From positions 2,046,001 to 2,110,000 of the forward strand of contig NZ_CP032762.1 in the NCBI RefSeq assembly GCF_003641205.1: 64,000 nt of DNA, read 5' to 3'. Below are positions 43,842-52,249 of this stretch, piece by piece; the first letter of the stretch is position 1, and each line of letters opens with the position of its first letter. The translations under genes were made by a program, and so were the position numbers. Origin of the DNA: Rhodococcus sp. P1Y. GTDB taxonomy: Bacteria > Actinomycetota > Actinomycetes > Mycobacteriales > Mycobacteriaceae. The notes below the pieces were generated by a model. The model saw nothing but the letters and a program-made list of their open reading frames with translations. It ran no database searches and had not been told where the DNA came from.

Positions 43842-45664
43842 CGACCCGCTCCCGTGAGTTCGGCAATGAGTGCTTCCGCGCGGGCGATGTTGCCGTTGAC
43901 CACTTTCAGATTGTTCTCCAGGCGGTCGCGCTTCTTCTCCCGAACGGCAGCATCCGACCGAGCACTCTCTTCGGCGTCCTTGACCTGGGTCTGCAATTGT
44001 GCGATCGAGGTCTTGAGATGCTCGCGATAGCGAATCACGATCTCCGGGCGGGCCAGCGCGATGGTCGATTCGAACGTGCGGGCGGTTGCTGTCTTGGTCG
44101 CCGCAATCGTTTCCCGCATCCAGGTCAGCAAATTCGTCTTTCCGGCACGCATGGCCCGAAATCCCAGGTTGAACCCCACCCAGGCGATGCCCACCACTGC
44201 TCCGACTCCCACCACCGTGGAAAGTCCGACGATGCCGCCGAGCATCGACGATCCCATCACCCCCATGGTCAGCATCGAGGGATCGAGAAGGCCCTGACGT
44301 TTGCCGGCGACGGAGTGCGTATCGAGCGTGCGGCCGGACAGGGTGGCCACCACCTGCTCGTAGATCTCCTCCCACACCACGTCGGAATCGAATCGTGGTT
44401 TCACGATGGTGGTGTAGAGCTGCTCGAGAAAGACCGTCATCGACTCGGCCATCGCCGACTGGAAGTCTCTCTCCATTTCGGCGGTGAAGTGCTGTGGGTT
44501 CTTCCGCAGCACTTCCATCCCGTTCTTGTTGATCCTGCTCGTCCACTTCTCGCGGATGCCGTCCAGACGTCGGTCGAGTTCGGCGGTGGCGTTCTGCCGG
44601 ATCAGCGTCAGATCGCGTTGGAGATATTGCTCCCACTGCTGGGAGTGTTCTTTGAGCTCTTTCAGTTCGTCGAGCTGTGCGTTCAGGTCCGGTACCACCC
44701 GGGCCGCATCGTTGATCGCCGCGATCTGAACGGCGAGGTCGTCAGCGAGACTGTTCAATCCACCTACTGCGGCCCGGAGTCCGCTGGCCGCTGGAAGCTC
44801 TCCGGCGACAGCGAGTTTCGTTTCGATCAACGCGCGAAGCGCAGTGATTCCGGAACGATGTTCGGCCGCGTCGCGGGCTGTGCCCGGTGGCATCTCCGCG
44901 GCGACGACGGCCCGCAGGCTCGAGACCGCGAGCACCGGGATTTCACGACCGAGGTGCTCGCGCAGAAGGGCTGTGTTCTGTTCGACGATCGGCCTCCATC
45001 GACGCACGTTCTTATCCGTCTTGGTCACCACCACGATCAGTGCCTCGACACCGGCGCCGGCACTGGAGACGAACTCCATCTCCGGTGCGGTGAGCGGGGT
45101 GGAGGCATCGCAGACGATGAGCACCACGCAGGCGCGCGCTGCACTGTCGGCTGCGAGAGCCGCGTACGAGGGGTCCAGGCCGCCGACACCGGGGGTGTCG
45201 ATGACCGTGGTGGTCCCCATCCGGTTGCCGGGCACGGAGACCACTGCACGCGTCGGCAGCTCCACCGCTCGGGCATCGCGGACGTGCGCGCCTTCGCAGG
45301 AGACCCAGTCCTCCAGCTCGGCGTGGGCGATCGACTCGGTGCGGTCGGGATAGATCAACTTCGCGCCCCCGCCCGGTGCACCTGCGTCGGTGTCGGTGAA
45401 CGACAGAGTGGTCGAGGTGGTCACGTCGACACCGACAGGGGAGGCGTCTCGGAACCCGACGAGAGCATTGACGAGGAAACTCTTGCCGCGCTTGACTTCT
45501 CCGACGACAACGACAGTGCGGGCGAGGTCCTGTGACGCGCGACGAGCGGCGAGGTCGGCGACCGCGTCGTACTGGAACGGGCGCAGAATCTTGGTGGTGA
45601 TCGTCTCGAGTAGTGCCGCGGCGCGATCTGTCGCCGGGGCAGCAGGCGCTCCTGTGTCACTCAC
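43838..45664 (-). CDS. Dynamin-like GTPase, IniA-like (first of pair)
   Basis: A 608-residue dynamin-like protein with Walker A GEVKRGKSFL near residue 54, DTPGVGGLD near 154 and TKTDKNVRRW. A helical stalk (about 310-450) carries a hydrophobic paddle-like pair near 460-505 (GSSMLGGIVGLSTVVGVGAVVG), then a charged coiled coil (about 560-605). It should bind and bend membrane on GTP hydrolysis, like IniA. GTG/ATG-type start at 45664. It is divergent from the ECF-controlled lipoprotein; no IniB gene is visible. Confidence 0.9.
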   Translation of the reverse strand: MSDTGAPAAPATDRAAALLETITTKILRPFQYDAVADLAARRASQDLARTVVVVGEVKRGKSFLVNALVGFRDASPVGVDVTTSTTLSFTDTDAGAPGGGAKLIYPDRTESIAHAELEDWVSCEGAHVRDARAVELPTRAVVSVPGNRMGTTTVIDTPGVGGLDPSYAALAADSAARACVVLIVCDASTPLTAPEMEFVSSAGAGVEALIVVVTKTDKNVRRWRPIVEQNTALLREHLGREIPVLAVSSLRAVVAAEMPPGTARDAAEHRSGITALRALIETKLAVAGELPAASGLRAAVGGLNSLADDLAVQIAAINDAARVVPDLNAQLDELKELKEHSQQWEQYLQRDLTLIRQNATAELDRRLDGIREKWTSRINKNGMEVLRKNPQHFTAEMERDFQSAMAESMTVFLEQLYTTIVKPRFDSDVVWEEIYEQVVATLSGRTLDTHSVAGKRQGLLDPSMLTMGVMGSSMLGGIVGLSTVVGVGAVVGIAWVGFNLGFRAMRAGKTNLLTWMRETIAATKTATARTFESTIALARPEIVIRYREHLKTSIAQLQTQVKDAEESARSDAAVREKKRDRLENNLKVVNGNIARAEALIAELTGAGR

Positions 45665-45824
45665 GTTTTGCTGCCCCTCCGCTTCGTTCGCCCTCGTTGT
45701 ATCGCCACCCGTGCGCCAGGATCTGCGCGGGTGTCGACTCTAACCCCGGCCACCGTCGATGTGCGGAACGGTGTGCGGTCGGTGCCATCGTCGATCGGTG
45801 GAGAGGAATTGATGGCGCCGGTGC

Positions 45825-45856
45825 GGGAACCTTCTGCGGTGCCGGATGCATCCAAC
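45825..45856 (+). promoter_or_regulatory. ECF-type promoter of the lipoprotein gene
   Basis: GGGAACC-N17-CATCCAAC, identical in both boxes and in spacing to the elements at 50570-50601 and 60117-60148. It has the shape of a stress ECF promoter (-35 GGAAC, 16-18 base spacer). It lies 70 bases before the lipoprotein start. Confidence 0.85.
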
Positions 45857-45926
45857 AGTCAGTGACACCGACAACGAGCCCGGCGCAGTCATTGCGCGGC
45901 CGGGCTTCAACCGAGAGGATCTTCGC

Positions 45927-47204
45927 GTGCGTTCGAGAACATGGCTGAGGCGTGCAGGGGCGATTGCCTGCGCTGGTGCGGTACTGGCCGGATGCGGCAC
46001 CGACACCAGCGACGGCCTACCCGTCGCGAAGTCTGGGGGAGATGCGAGTTCGGCGAGCACGGTCGACCCGGCTGCACTCGATACCGGGAGCTATCCCACC
46101 AGTCCGGCTCCGGAATTCGGTCGTGCCACCAAGGACAACATTCTCGATGTGGAGACCCAACGACTGGCCGAGTTCGTCGTGGTGCCCTTCGAGGTGGACC
46201 CGAACTTGGTCACGGCGAAAATGCCCACGATGGTCATCCGCAGCCATGAGAACCTCAACTCGGTCCTCAGCGGAAATGCGGCCGATGTCGCGAAAACCCA
46301 CGGCATGCTCTACGGGTACGTCTCCACGGCAGCAACCTCGACGACGGCCATCACCGACCCGTCCCGCTCACTCGTGCAGATGGTCCTGCGTTTCGAGAAT
46401 GCCGACGACGCTTCCGCAGCAGCTCAGGAGATGCACGCCGGGTTGACCACCGTCGATACCGACGGCACCGGCGTCGAGACCCCCGAGACGATCGGCATTC
46501 TGCCCAACACCTTGGTCTCGACGTCGGAATACTCCTACAGTGCTGGTCCCGAGGTGTCCGTCAACGCGTTCACCGCGCACAACAACTACCTGCTGTACAC
46601 GTGGGCCAAAGCGCCTGTCGACGAGAAGGAATGGACGGCTCAGGCCGTGGCCCGCGCGCTCGATCTGCAGGGCCCGCTGATCGACCAGTTCCCGGCGCAA
46701 CCGACCCTGGCCCAAAACGGGGGCGAGCCCGCCGAACTGCCCATGATCGACCAGGACAAGATCCTTCTCTATGCCATTCCCGAAGAAGACGAGCAGGCAG
46801 ATTCCGGTAACGACATGGCTTCCTACGGCCCCCGTGGGATGGCACACCGCTCGATCAACCCGCCGTTGACCTACCGCGTCCTCACCGAGGCCGGTTCCGA
46901 CCACAATGCTGTGTACAAGACGAACGTCTACCGGGCGTCCGACGACGCAGGCGCGCAGATGATCGTCGAGGAATTCGGCAACGACCTCACCTCACAGGGA
47001 TATGTGGAAGCGCCGTCGCCACAGGGACTTCCCGACGCCGTGTGCCTGAGCAAGGACACCACGGACGGGACGACCGATTACTGCTTGGTCGTCAACGGGC
47101 GATACGTCGGCGAAGCGTATGGGACGGACGACAAGAAGGACGTCGACCAGAAGATCAGCGCCCAGTATCTGATCCTCGAGCAGGCCGACCAGAACGCAGA
47201 GTAG
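45927..47204 (+). CDS. Lipoprotein, probable DUF7373 family
   Basis: A 425-residue lipoprotein with lipobox LAGC (Cys 23). The mature part begins with the phrase PAALDTGSYPTSPAP, which I associate with DUF7373 lipoproteins of mycolata, and continues as two related alpha/beta halves with a late Cys pair (VCLSKD, DYCLVV). GTG 45927 follows GAGAGGAT. It is anchored outside the cytoplasmic membrane. It shares its promoter with the Hsp70 and Ca-repeat units, so it is probably part of the same envelope-stress response. Confidence 0.85.
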   Translation: MRSRTWLRRAGAIACAGAVLAGCGTDTSDGLPVAKSGGDASSASTVDPAALDTGSYPTSPAPEFGRATKDNILDVETQRLAEFVVVPFEVDPNLVTAKMPTMVIRSHENLNSVLSGNAADVAKTHGMLYGYVSTAATSTTAITDPSRSLVQMVLRFENADDASAAAQEMHAGLTTVDTDGTGVETPETIGILPNTLVSTSEYSYSAGPEVSVNAFTAHNNYLLYTWAKAPVDEKEWTAQAVARALDLQGPLIDQFPAQPTLAQNGGEPAELPMIDQDKILLYAIPEEDEQADSGNDMASYGPRGMAHRSINPPLTYRVLTEAGSDHNAVYKTNVYRASDDAGAQMIVEEFGNDLTSQGYVEAPSPQGLPDAVCLSKDTTDGTTDYCLVVNGRYVGEAYGTDDKKDVDQKISAQYLILEQADQNAE

Positions 47205-47223
47205 AACGTGGCTAGCTCGGCCG

Positions 47224-47271
47224 AAGCCGTCCGGCCCACACCCCAGCGCATGGGTGTGGGCCGGACGGCTT
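47224..47271. terminator. 20-bp perfect hairpin between lipoprotein and sigma genes
   Basis: The arms 47224-47243 and 47252-47271 are exact complements (AAGCCGTCCGGCCCACACCC) around an 8-base loop. It ends both converging transcripts. Confidence 0.9.
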
Positions 47272-47309
47272 GGCGCGTTCCTATGTCCGTGTGCCCGGCA
47301 AGCCGATTG

Positions 47310-47858
47310 TCAGTGGAGGTCGGTACGGGGACCGAGCAGGACGGCGAGCTGTTTGCGCGCACGGTGGATGCGGGTCTTGACCGTCGCCACCGACACACCT
47401 TGATGCTCGGCGATGTCGGCGTAAGGCAGATCGGCGAATTCGGCGAGCACGATCGCGACGCGGAAGTCCTCGGGCAGCTCGTTCAAAGCTTGGTGAACGA
47501 GCGATGCGGTGACGAGACGGTCGTCGATTCGAGGCTGGTCGTGGCCGAGGTCGATGCCCGGCTCGTCGGTGGTGTCGTCGTCGAGGCTCGAGGTCGGCTT
47601 GCGGCGGCGTACGAGAGCGAGGGCGGCATTGACGGCGATGCGGTGCAGCCAGGTGTTGAAGCGCGCCTCGCCGCGAAACCTGTGCAGATTCTGCCAGGCG
47701 GCAGTGACGGTGTCCTGGAAGGCGTCTTCGGCATCGTGGGTGTTGCCGGTGATCTGCAGGCAGACATGCCACGCATTGGTGCGGTACCGGCCGACGAGGT
47801 CGGCGAATGCACGGTGATCACCGAGACGGCATGCCGCGATCAGCTCTGACTCGCTCAT
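47310..47858 (-). CDS. ECF RNA polymerase sigma factor
   Basis: A 182-residue ECF sigma factor: region 2 DAEDAFQDTVTAAWQNLHRF (about 55-75) with the -10 recognition WLHRIAVNAAL, and region 4 LPYADIAEHQGVSVATVKTR (about 145-165). It looks closest to SigM/SigE-type factors. No zinc-finger anti-sigma gene is adjacent, which is unusual. It is last in a leftward series (Ca-repeat, C39-like, acidic protein, sigma) that starts at an ECF promoter, so it probably drives its own synthesis and that of the lipoprotein and Hsp70 (inference). Confidence 0.92.
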   Translation of the reverse strand: MSESELIAACRLGDHRAFADLVGRYRTNAWHVCLQITGNTHDAEDAFQDTVTAAWQNLHRFRGEARFNTWLHRIAVNAALALVRRRKPTSSLDDDTTDEPGIDLGHDQPRIDDRLVTASLVHQALNELPEDFRVAIVLAEFADLPYADIAEHQGVSVATVKTRIHRARKQLAVLLGPRTDLH

Positions 47859-48006
47859 TCCACCCCCGATCGATGCTGCGAACCCCCGCCGTGTCCACCC
47901 CGGCGGAGAGATAGTACCCACCGGTAAGAACCCGGGCGGAGGTGAGCATGCCCGCGGCGGCACCGAGCTGCCACGACAGCGTTGCAGGGCCCAGCGGCGG
48001 GTTGCG

Positions 48007-48408
48007 TCAAAGCAGGTCGTCGCCCGGCTCGTCGAAGCGTTCGAGATCGATGTCGAGGTGGTCGCCGCTGTCGTCGCCCGATCCAGTGTCGTCGGGGGCG
48101 ATCCCCAGGTCGGGCAGGAGCTCGTCGCTGTCTATGTCGCCGTCGGCGGGGTGAGGTGTGTCGTCGATCGCGTCGTCGTGCAGCTCTGTGTCGTCGTCGA
48201 GCGCGATGTCGTTGAGCATGGTGTCGTCCAGCACGAGGTCCTCGTCGTCAGGGACGAGGGGACGATCGTCCATCTCGGGGACGAGGTCGGAGTCGACGGT
48301 TGCATCTGGATCGAACGCGGCATCGAGGGCGCGGCTCCAGACCTCGTCGGGAAGCGGCGGCAAGTCGCCGGCGAGCTCACGCAGCAACGCCATGTGGTCG
48401 TCGGTCAT
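48007..48408 (-). CDS. Small acidic protein upstream of the sigma gene
   Basis: A 133-residue protein. The first 35 residues look folded (LLRELAGDLPPLPDEVWSRA, LDAAFDPDA); the rest is an Asp-rich disordered tail (DDTMLNDIALDDDTELHDD). It has no signal peptide or membrane helix. It lies directly before the sigma gene, the place often held by a regulator of sigma activity, but it shares no motif with known anti-sigma factors. I do not recognise the family. Confidence 0.75.
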   Translation of the reverse strand: MTDDHMALLRELAGDLPPLPDEVWSRALDAAFDPDATVDSDLVPEMDDRPLVPDDEDLVLDDTMLNDIALDDDTELHDDAIDDTPHPADGDIDSDELLPDLGIAPDDTGSGDDSGDHLDIDLERFDEPGDDLL

Positions 48409-48499
48409 CGTTCACCTCGCTCGCTACTGTTCGGTCGACTCGGCCGCGGGCTGAAAATGGTGCGCCCTGAGGTCCTGTGTGTCCATTGTGCCTGGTGGG

Positions 48500-49498
48500 T
48501 CACGAGCGTAGCGAGATGACCGTCGTTCTGGCCGTCCGCGTGTCGGACACGGGTGACGCCGTGGCGGTCGAGTCGGTGTCGGCCGGCATCAAGTCCGGAT
48601 CCGAATCGTCGGCCACGAGCATCTGATTTCCGGAGTCGGCCCAGGCCTGCTCGAACTGCTCGATCGGAACCTCGAGCTGATTGCCGTTCGGTACTCCTGG
48701 GTCGGAGAGTACGACGACGCCGCGTGCATCGTCGATACCGGCGACGACAAGGACGTGGTCGGGGCGGTTGTCTTCGACGCCTTCGTGTTCGGGCTTCCAG
48801 ATCTCTCCGGAGTCGACCATCGCGACGACGCCTTGCCCGTTGTCGAGGGCCGAGCGCAGATCGTCGAGAGACCCCGAGCTGATGGTGGCTGGGACACCTT
48901 GATCTTCGAGAAGGATCTCGATGTCGGGCAGCGTCATTCCGCCGGCAGGATCATCTCCGGCCATCAGGCCCAATTCGACTGCGCGGTCGACGAGATGCCG
49001 GGGATCGCTGATGTCGGCCTCGGTGTATTCGGCGACGAGTTGTCCGACGACCGCGGGGCCGCAGTACCCGTCGAGCTGTTGGTAGAACCAGTTGATTGTC
49101 CACTGCGCGGGGTTTCCGTGTACTGCGTCGGCGTCATCAGGTGGCGTAGAAGCATCTTCGGTGCCATCGGAATCAGCCCCCGAGGTATCAGCGCCCGAGG
49201 TGTCGGTGTCGGAGGTATCGATGTCGGGGGTGTCGATGTCGGACAGGTCTATGTCGAGTGCAGGGTTGCCCGTCGCCAGTACATCGGCTGCGGAGGATGC
49301 AGCCGGCTCGGGTCGTGTGTAGACGGCTTCGGGTTCGTGCTGGTCCTCGTGGTGGGGGCCGGCCGGTGCACCGATCAGCTCGGCGACTGCCATGCTGTCA
49401 TCGGAGAAGTCCGCGGTGACCTGCGCTTCGACGCTCTCGTCGGTGAGATCGTCTGCGGCATCGGACGGCCACATCGCGGTCGTGTCGAACTCGTGCAT
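48500..49498 (-). CDS. C39-like (papain-fold) protein with disordered acidic N-terminus
   Basis: The 332-residue protein has an acidic, Asp/Thr-rich head (1-130, with DTSDTDTSG-type runs) and a papain-like C39-type domain (about 133-290). The probable catalytic set is Cys 146 in YCGPAVVGQL, His 248 in PDHVLVVAGI and Asp 266 in LSDPG. It lacks a signal peptide and the ABC or membrane parts of bacteriocin C39 exporters. It could be a cytosolic peptidase, or be exported by an unconventional route. It starts 47 bases after the Ca-repeat gene stop, in the same unit. Confidence 0.82.
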   Translation of the reverse strand: MHEFDTTAMWPSDAADDLTDESVEAQVTADFSDDSMAVAELIGAPAGPHHEDQHEPEAVYTRPEPAASSAADVLATGNPALDIDLSDIDTPDIDTSDTDTSGADTSGADSDGTEDASTPPDDADAVHGNPAQWTINWFYQQLDGYCGPAVVGQLVAEYTEADISDPRHLVDRAVELGLMAGDDPAGGMTLPDIEILLEDQGVPATISSGSLDDLRSALDNGQGVVAMVDSGEIWKPEHEGVEDNRPDHVLVVAGIDDARGVVVLSDPGVPNGNQLEVPIEQFEQAWADSGNQMLVADDSDPDLMPADTDSTATASPVSDTRTARTTVISLRS

Positions 49499-49545
49499 CG
49501 GTCAGCCCCCTTTTCGATCGAAGGATGTCGTCGAGGAATGTTCGG

Positions 49546-50514
49546 TCAGAGGTCGCTCGGCGATTCGGCTGGATAAGTGCCGGCCTGCGCGTGGTAGTTG
49601 TCGTCGGCGGGAATGGCCGCTTCGAGGCTCTCGATGGTGCCGAGGTCTGTGTCGGCGCTGGTGGCCACGGTGTCGAAGTTGCCGTCGCCATCGCTGTCGA
49701 GCTCGCCCAGATCGAATCGGCCGTCACCGTCGGTGTCGACGAGGGTGGCGTTGGTGCGGCCGTCCGCATCGGAGTCGAGCATCGCGGTGTCGAACCGGCC
49801 GTTGCCGTCCGAGTCGATCAGCACCACGTCGGCCTCGCCGTCGCCGTTCGAATCGATCAGTGTTTCGGTGATCGCATTGCCCTCGATGGTGTCCTGGCGG
49901 ACCGGAGCGCCACTGACTGGGTCGAGGAACGTCGCCAGGTCGACGTTGCCGTCGTCGTCGAGATCCTCGGCGACGCGGATGGTGCCGTCGGACTGCTGCG
50001 CTGCGGCCGTCTCGTAGGTGCCGTTCGAGTCGGTGTCCTGCTCGATCAAGGTGATCGTGCCGTCTTCGTTGTAGTGCGTGGTGGTGTCGATTCCGTCGAC
50101 TCGTGAATGCGTCAGATCGATGAGACCGTCACCGTCCACGTCGCGCGGTGAGACGTAGTCGACCTGACCGTCCACTCCGATGGCGTCGTTGACCGTCGAC
50201 GAGGTGGGTGCCTCGGCAGGGGGCACTGACTCCGATACGGTGGCCGAGGAGTCGCCGTAGGTCGCGGTCGACGGGTCGGCGGTCACCTCTGCCGATGCCG
50301 ATGCCGATCCCGATGCCGGCTCGGACGCGGTAGCCGTGTTGTCGGACGTGATGCTGGCAGAGGAGATTTCGTTCAATTCGTCCTCCATCGCGTTGGTGAT
50401 GGCATCGCTTTTCTCCTCGACACTCATGGTCGGATCGTTGGCGATCGCGTCGAGCTTCGCCTTGTACTCAGCGGAGTCGGTGCTGTCGTAGACGGTCTTG
50501 TCGTCGTTCTGCAT
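49546..50514 (-). CDS. Acidic protein with eight D-x-D-x-D-G repeats
   Basis: A 322-residue acidic protein. After a Ser/Ala/Thr-rich stretch (about 60-110) come at least eight calcium-loop-like units (DVDGDGLIDL, DLDDDGNVDL, DSNGDGEADV, DTDGDGRFDL and others), like thrombospondin type 3 or DUF6802-type proteins. Such loops usually bind Ca2+ outside the cell, yet there is no Sec signal peptide. ATG 50514 has AGAGGAC upstream. It is first gene after the ECF promoter at 50570-50601. Confidence 0.85.
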   Translation of the reverse strand: MQNDDKTVYDSTDSAEYKAKLDAIANDPTMSVEEKSDAITNAMEDELNEISSASITSDNTATASEPASGSASASAEVTADPSTATYGDSSATVSESVPPAEAPTSSTVNDAIGVDGQVDYVSPRDVDGDGLIDLTHSRVDGIDTTTHYNEDGTITLIEQDTDSNGTYETAAAQQSDGTIRVAEDLDDDGNVDLATFLDPVSGAPVRQDTIEGNAITETLIDSNGDGEADVVLIDSDGNGRFDTAMLDSDADGRTNATLVDTDGDGRFDLGELDSDGDGNFDTVATSADTDLGTIESLEAAIPADDNYHAQAGTYPAESPSDL

Positions 50515-50569
50515 GGCATGTCCTCTTTCGGGTGTGTCTTGAAAACTGCTCTCGTTGTTGCGGTCGATA

Positions 50570-50601
50570 GTTGGATGCACCCGGGCGGGCGAAAGGTTCC
50601 C
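50570..50601 (-). promoter_or_regulatory. ECF-type promoter of the Ca-repeat/C39/sigma unit
   Basis: On the minus strand GGGAACC-N17-CATCCAAC, the same as at 45825 and 60117, 56 bases before the ATG at 50514. Confidence 0.87.
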
Positions 50602-51274
50602 GCCTGACTAAAAAGAATGTCGCGACCCGAGGAACAGTCATTGCGTGGTCGCGACTACGTCGTCGGTTCCGACGATGCACGGGTCGTCGAGGACATCACG
50701 CACTTGACCCTCGTTGGTTCTGGTCCGCCTAGAGGCAAGGGTCTTGGATTAGTTGCTGCCGTAGCGGCACCCAGAGATCGAGCCCCCCAATACACCAGCC
50801 GATGTCTATTTCGGCGAGCACGCCAGAACCAGCAGCTGTCCCCCGTGGGCTGCGGGCTCGCTGGAATTATTCTTGACGGCGACAGCGTGAACCCAGAACC
50901 CGTCACCCATCCATGACGACTAATCTCGGTTCGATCGAGCTAGGCGGCACACGCGTATGACCTCGACAACCTGGTATCGATATACCTACCCCGCGATCAC
51001 CGCGGGCCCGATGGCCGGACGGAACGGGTGCCGATGCGCTCCACAGTCACACGTTATTCCTGGTTGTGGCGATGAGATGGATCCGTCGCCTCACTCGTCG
51101 GCGGCAAGTCGCGTACGTCCTCGTCGCCGTGGCCGTCGCTGGGCTCGAAAAGCCACCCCAGTAGTCACGCCGAGAAACTTCTCGTAACGACCCTCTAATT
51201 TCACCGCTCTCACGACCAAATGAATGGACACGTCGTTCACCAGAGCGGTGTGCGGACAGAGAAAAGGGACGACC
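50602..51274. other. Gene-poor interval at the left edge of the accessory island
   Basis: No open frame here has both a ribosome site and protein-like composition. A 99-codon frame at 50617-50916 starts directly behind the ECF promoter on the other strand and is not convincing. Base composition is less GC-rich than the flanks. This is where the conserved regulon appears to be interrupted. Confidence 0.5.
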
Positions 51275-51460
51275 ATGATTCCATCGAGAATTACAGACAC
51301 CAGTCTCGAAGACGCGAGCGCGATCGCCTTGGCAGAGCAGTTGGCGACCCGTGCAGGCTGTCTGGACACTGAGTGGGGCGGAATCTATCGTGCCGTCGAG
51401 AACGAACTCCTGTGTAGGCACGGCCACGCAGAATGGCCGCCGAAGCAGCGCGCGCGATAG
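51275..51460 (+). CDS. Small 61-residue protein, unknown function
   Basis: MIPSRITDTSLEDASAIALA starts a short soluble protein with two Cys (AGCLDTEW, ELLCRHGH). The ATG at 51275 has AAAAGGGAC seven bases upstream, and an 11-bp hairpin terminator follows the stop by 20 bases, which together support a real transcription unit. No family recognised. Confidence 0.55.
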   Translation: MIPSRITDTSLEDASAIALAEQLATRAGCLDTEWGGIYRAVENELLCRHGHAEWPPKQRAR

Positions 51461-51480
51461 GACTGTTGCCTCATGACCAT

Positions 51481-51510
51481 GGCCCCGTGACCGATTTCGG
51501 TCACGGGGCC
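51481..51510. terminator. 11-bp hairpin terminator
   Basis: GGCCCCGTGAC (51481-51491) and its exact complement (51500-51510) surround CGATTTCG. It lies between the small gene at 51275 and the convergent gene ending at 51548, and can serve both. Confidence 0.75.
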
Positions 51511-51547
51511 ACCGTCTGGGGACTGCACTGCGTCACCGGCTGCGGAT

Positions 51548-52057
51548 CTATCCGCGGATGACGATCTCGATTGCATCGACATCTACGTCGTACGTTCGCG
51601 CCAGACCGGCCTTCGCCTGCCGGATTGTCAACCCGGCGACCGCGATCGTCGGTGCTTGCGCACTCGTGGACTGGTCCTCGAACTTCTCGAACTTTGCACC
51701 GCGCAGATCTATCCCCAGATCGACCAACGTGGTGTAACGCACTGGATTTCGGTCACCCGTCCAGACGTTGGGAATGCTGATCCGGGCGTACTCGCTGAAC
51801 TGAATCTTCCACCGGCTCGGTTCGCCGGCAGTCGCGGGAACGATCCGAGAGATCCGCCCAACCAAGAAGGCGCTGCCGTGATCTTCGGTGCCGTCCGCGT
51901 ACGCCTCAACGTTGTGTGCGTTCTGCGTGCAGACCACGTAATGGCATTTCCTGGCCCGACCTGCATCCAGCTTCCACGACTGAGAGCCGCCCTCGCGCAG
52001 GATCGAGTCGAGGCTCTTGCCGGTGAACACTGCAACCGTGTCTTCGCTTGTCGTCAT
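51548..52057 (-). CDS. Conserved-looking 169-residue protein, unknown function
   Basis: The protein opens VAVFTGKSLDSILREGGSQS, then HYVVCTQNAHN and AFLVGRISRIV, KIQFSEYARISIPNVWTGDR. It ends with a separate small domain (LTIRQAKAGLARTYDVD... EIVIRG). It is soluble with no signal. The first part may have a PUA/EVE-like beta fold, but that is a guess from strand pattern. It stands alone in the island, with AT-rich GTATAC-containing promoter sequence upstream (52080-52170). Confidence 0.75.
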   Translation of the reverse strand: MTTSEDTVAVFTGKSLDSILREGGSQSWKLDAGRARKCHYVVCTQNAHNVEAYADGTEDHGSAFLVGRISRIVPATAGEPSRWKIQFSEYARISIPNVWTGDRNPVRYTTLVDLGIDLRGAKFEKFEDQSTSAQAPTIAVAGLTIRQAKAGLARTYDVDVDAIEIVIRG

Positions 52058-52249
52058 GCTGAAACCGTAGCAAACTATCCTCCTTGGTGGGAAGAAGTAT
52101 GTATACTTTTACCGATACTTTGCCCTATACCGCCTGCTGGAACGCATGAATGTATACTGACTGACCTAACATTCACCCAGATTGCTTGTGCTGGCAGGGT
52201 GCGTGTCGTACGTGCCGAGGTGCTGTGGGCCATCTCCGGCAACGGTCAG

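Noticed and set aside
43997..45535. 512-codon frame antisense to the IniA-like gene
   Set aside because: The dynamin gene on the other strand has full GTPase motifs; this frame has none.
45665..45824. Fourth copy of the ECF motif in front of the dynamin pair
   Set aside because: The best leftward match (GGGGTTA-N17-GATCCTGG) keeps the spacing but too few bases; control of the dynamin genes by the ECF factor is therefore not claimed.
47859..47945. ECF motif directly before the sigma gene
   Set aside because: GGGTTCT and ATCTC can be aligned at similar spacing, but neither box matches well.
50617..50916. 99-codon gene right of the ECF promoter
   Set aside because: No ribosome site, no recognisable fold, and the start lies beside a promoter for the opposite strand.
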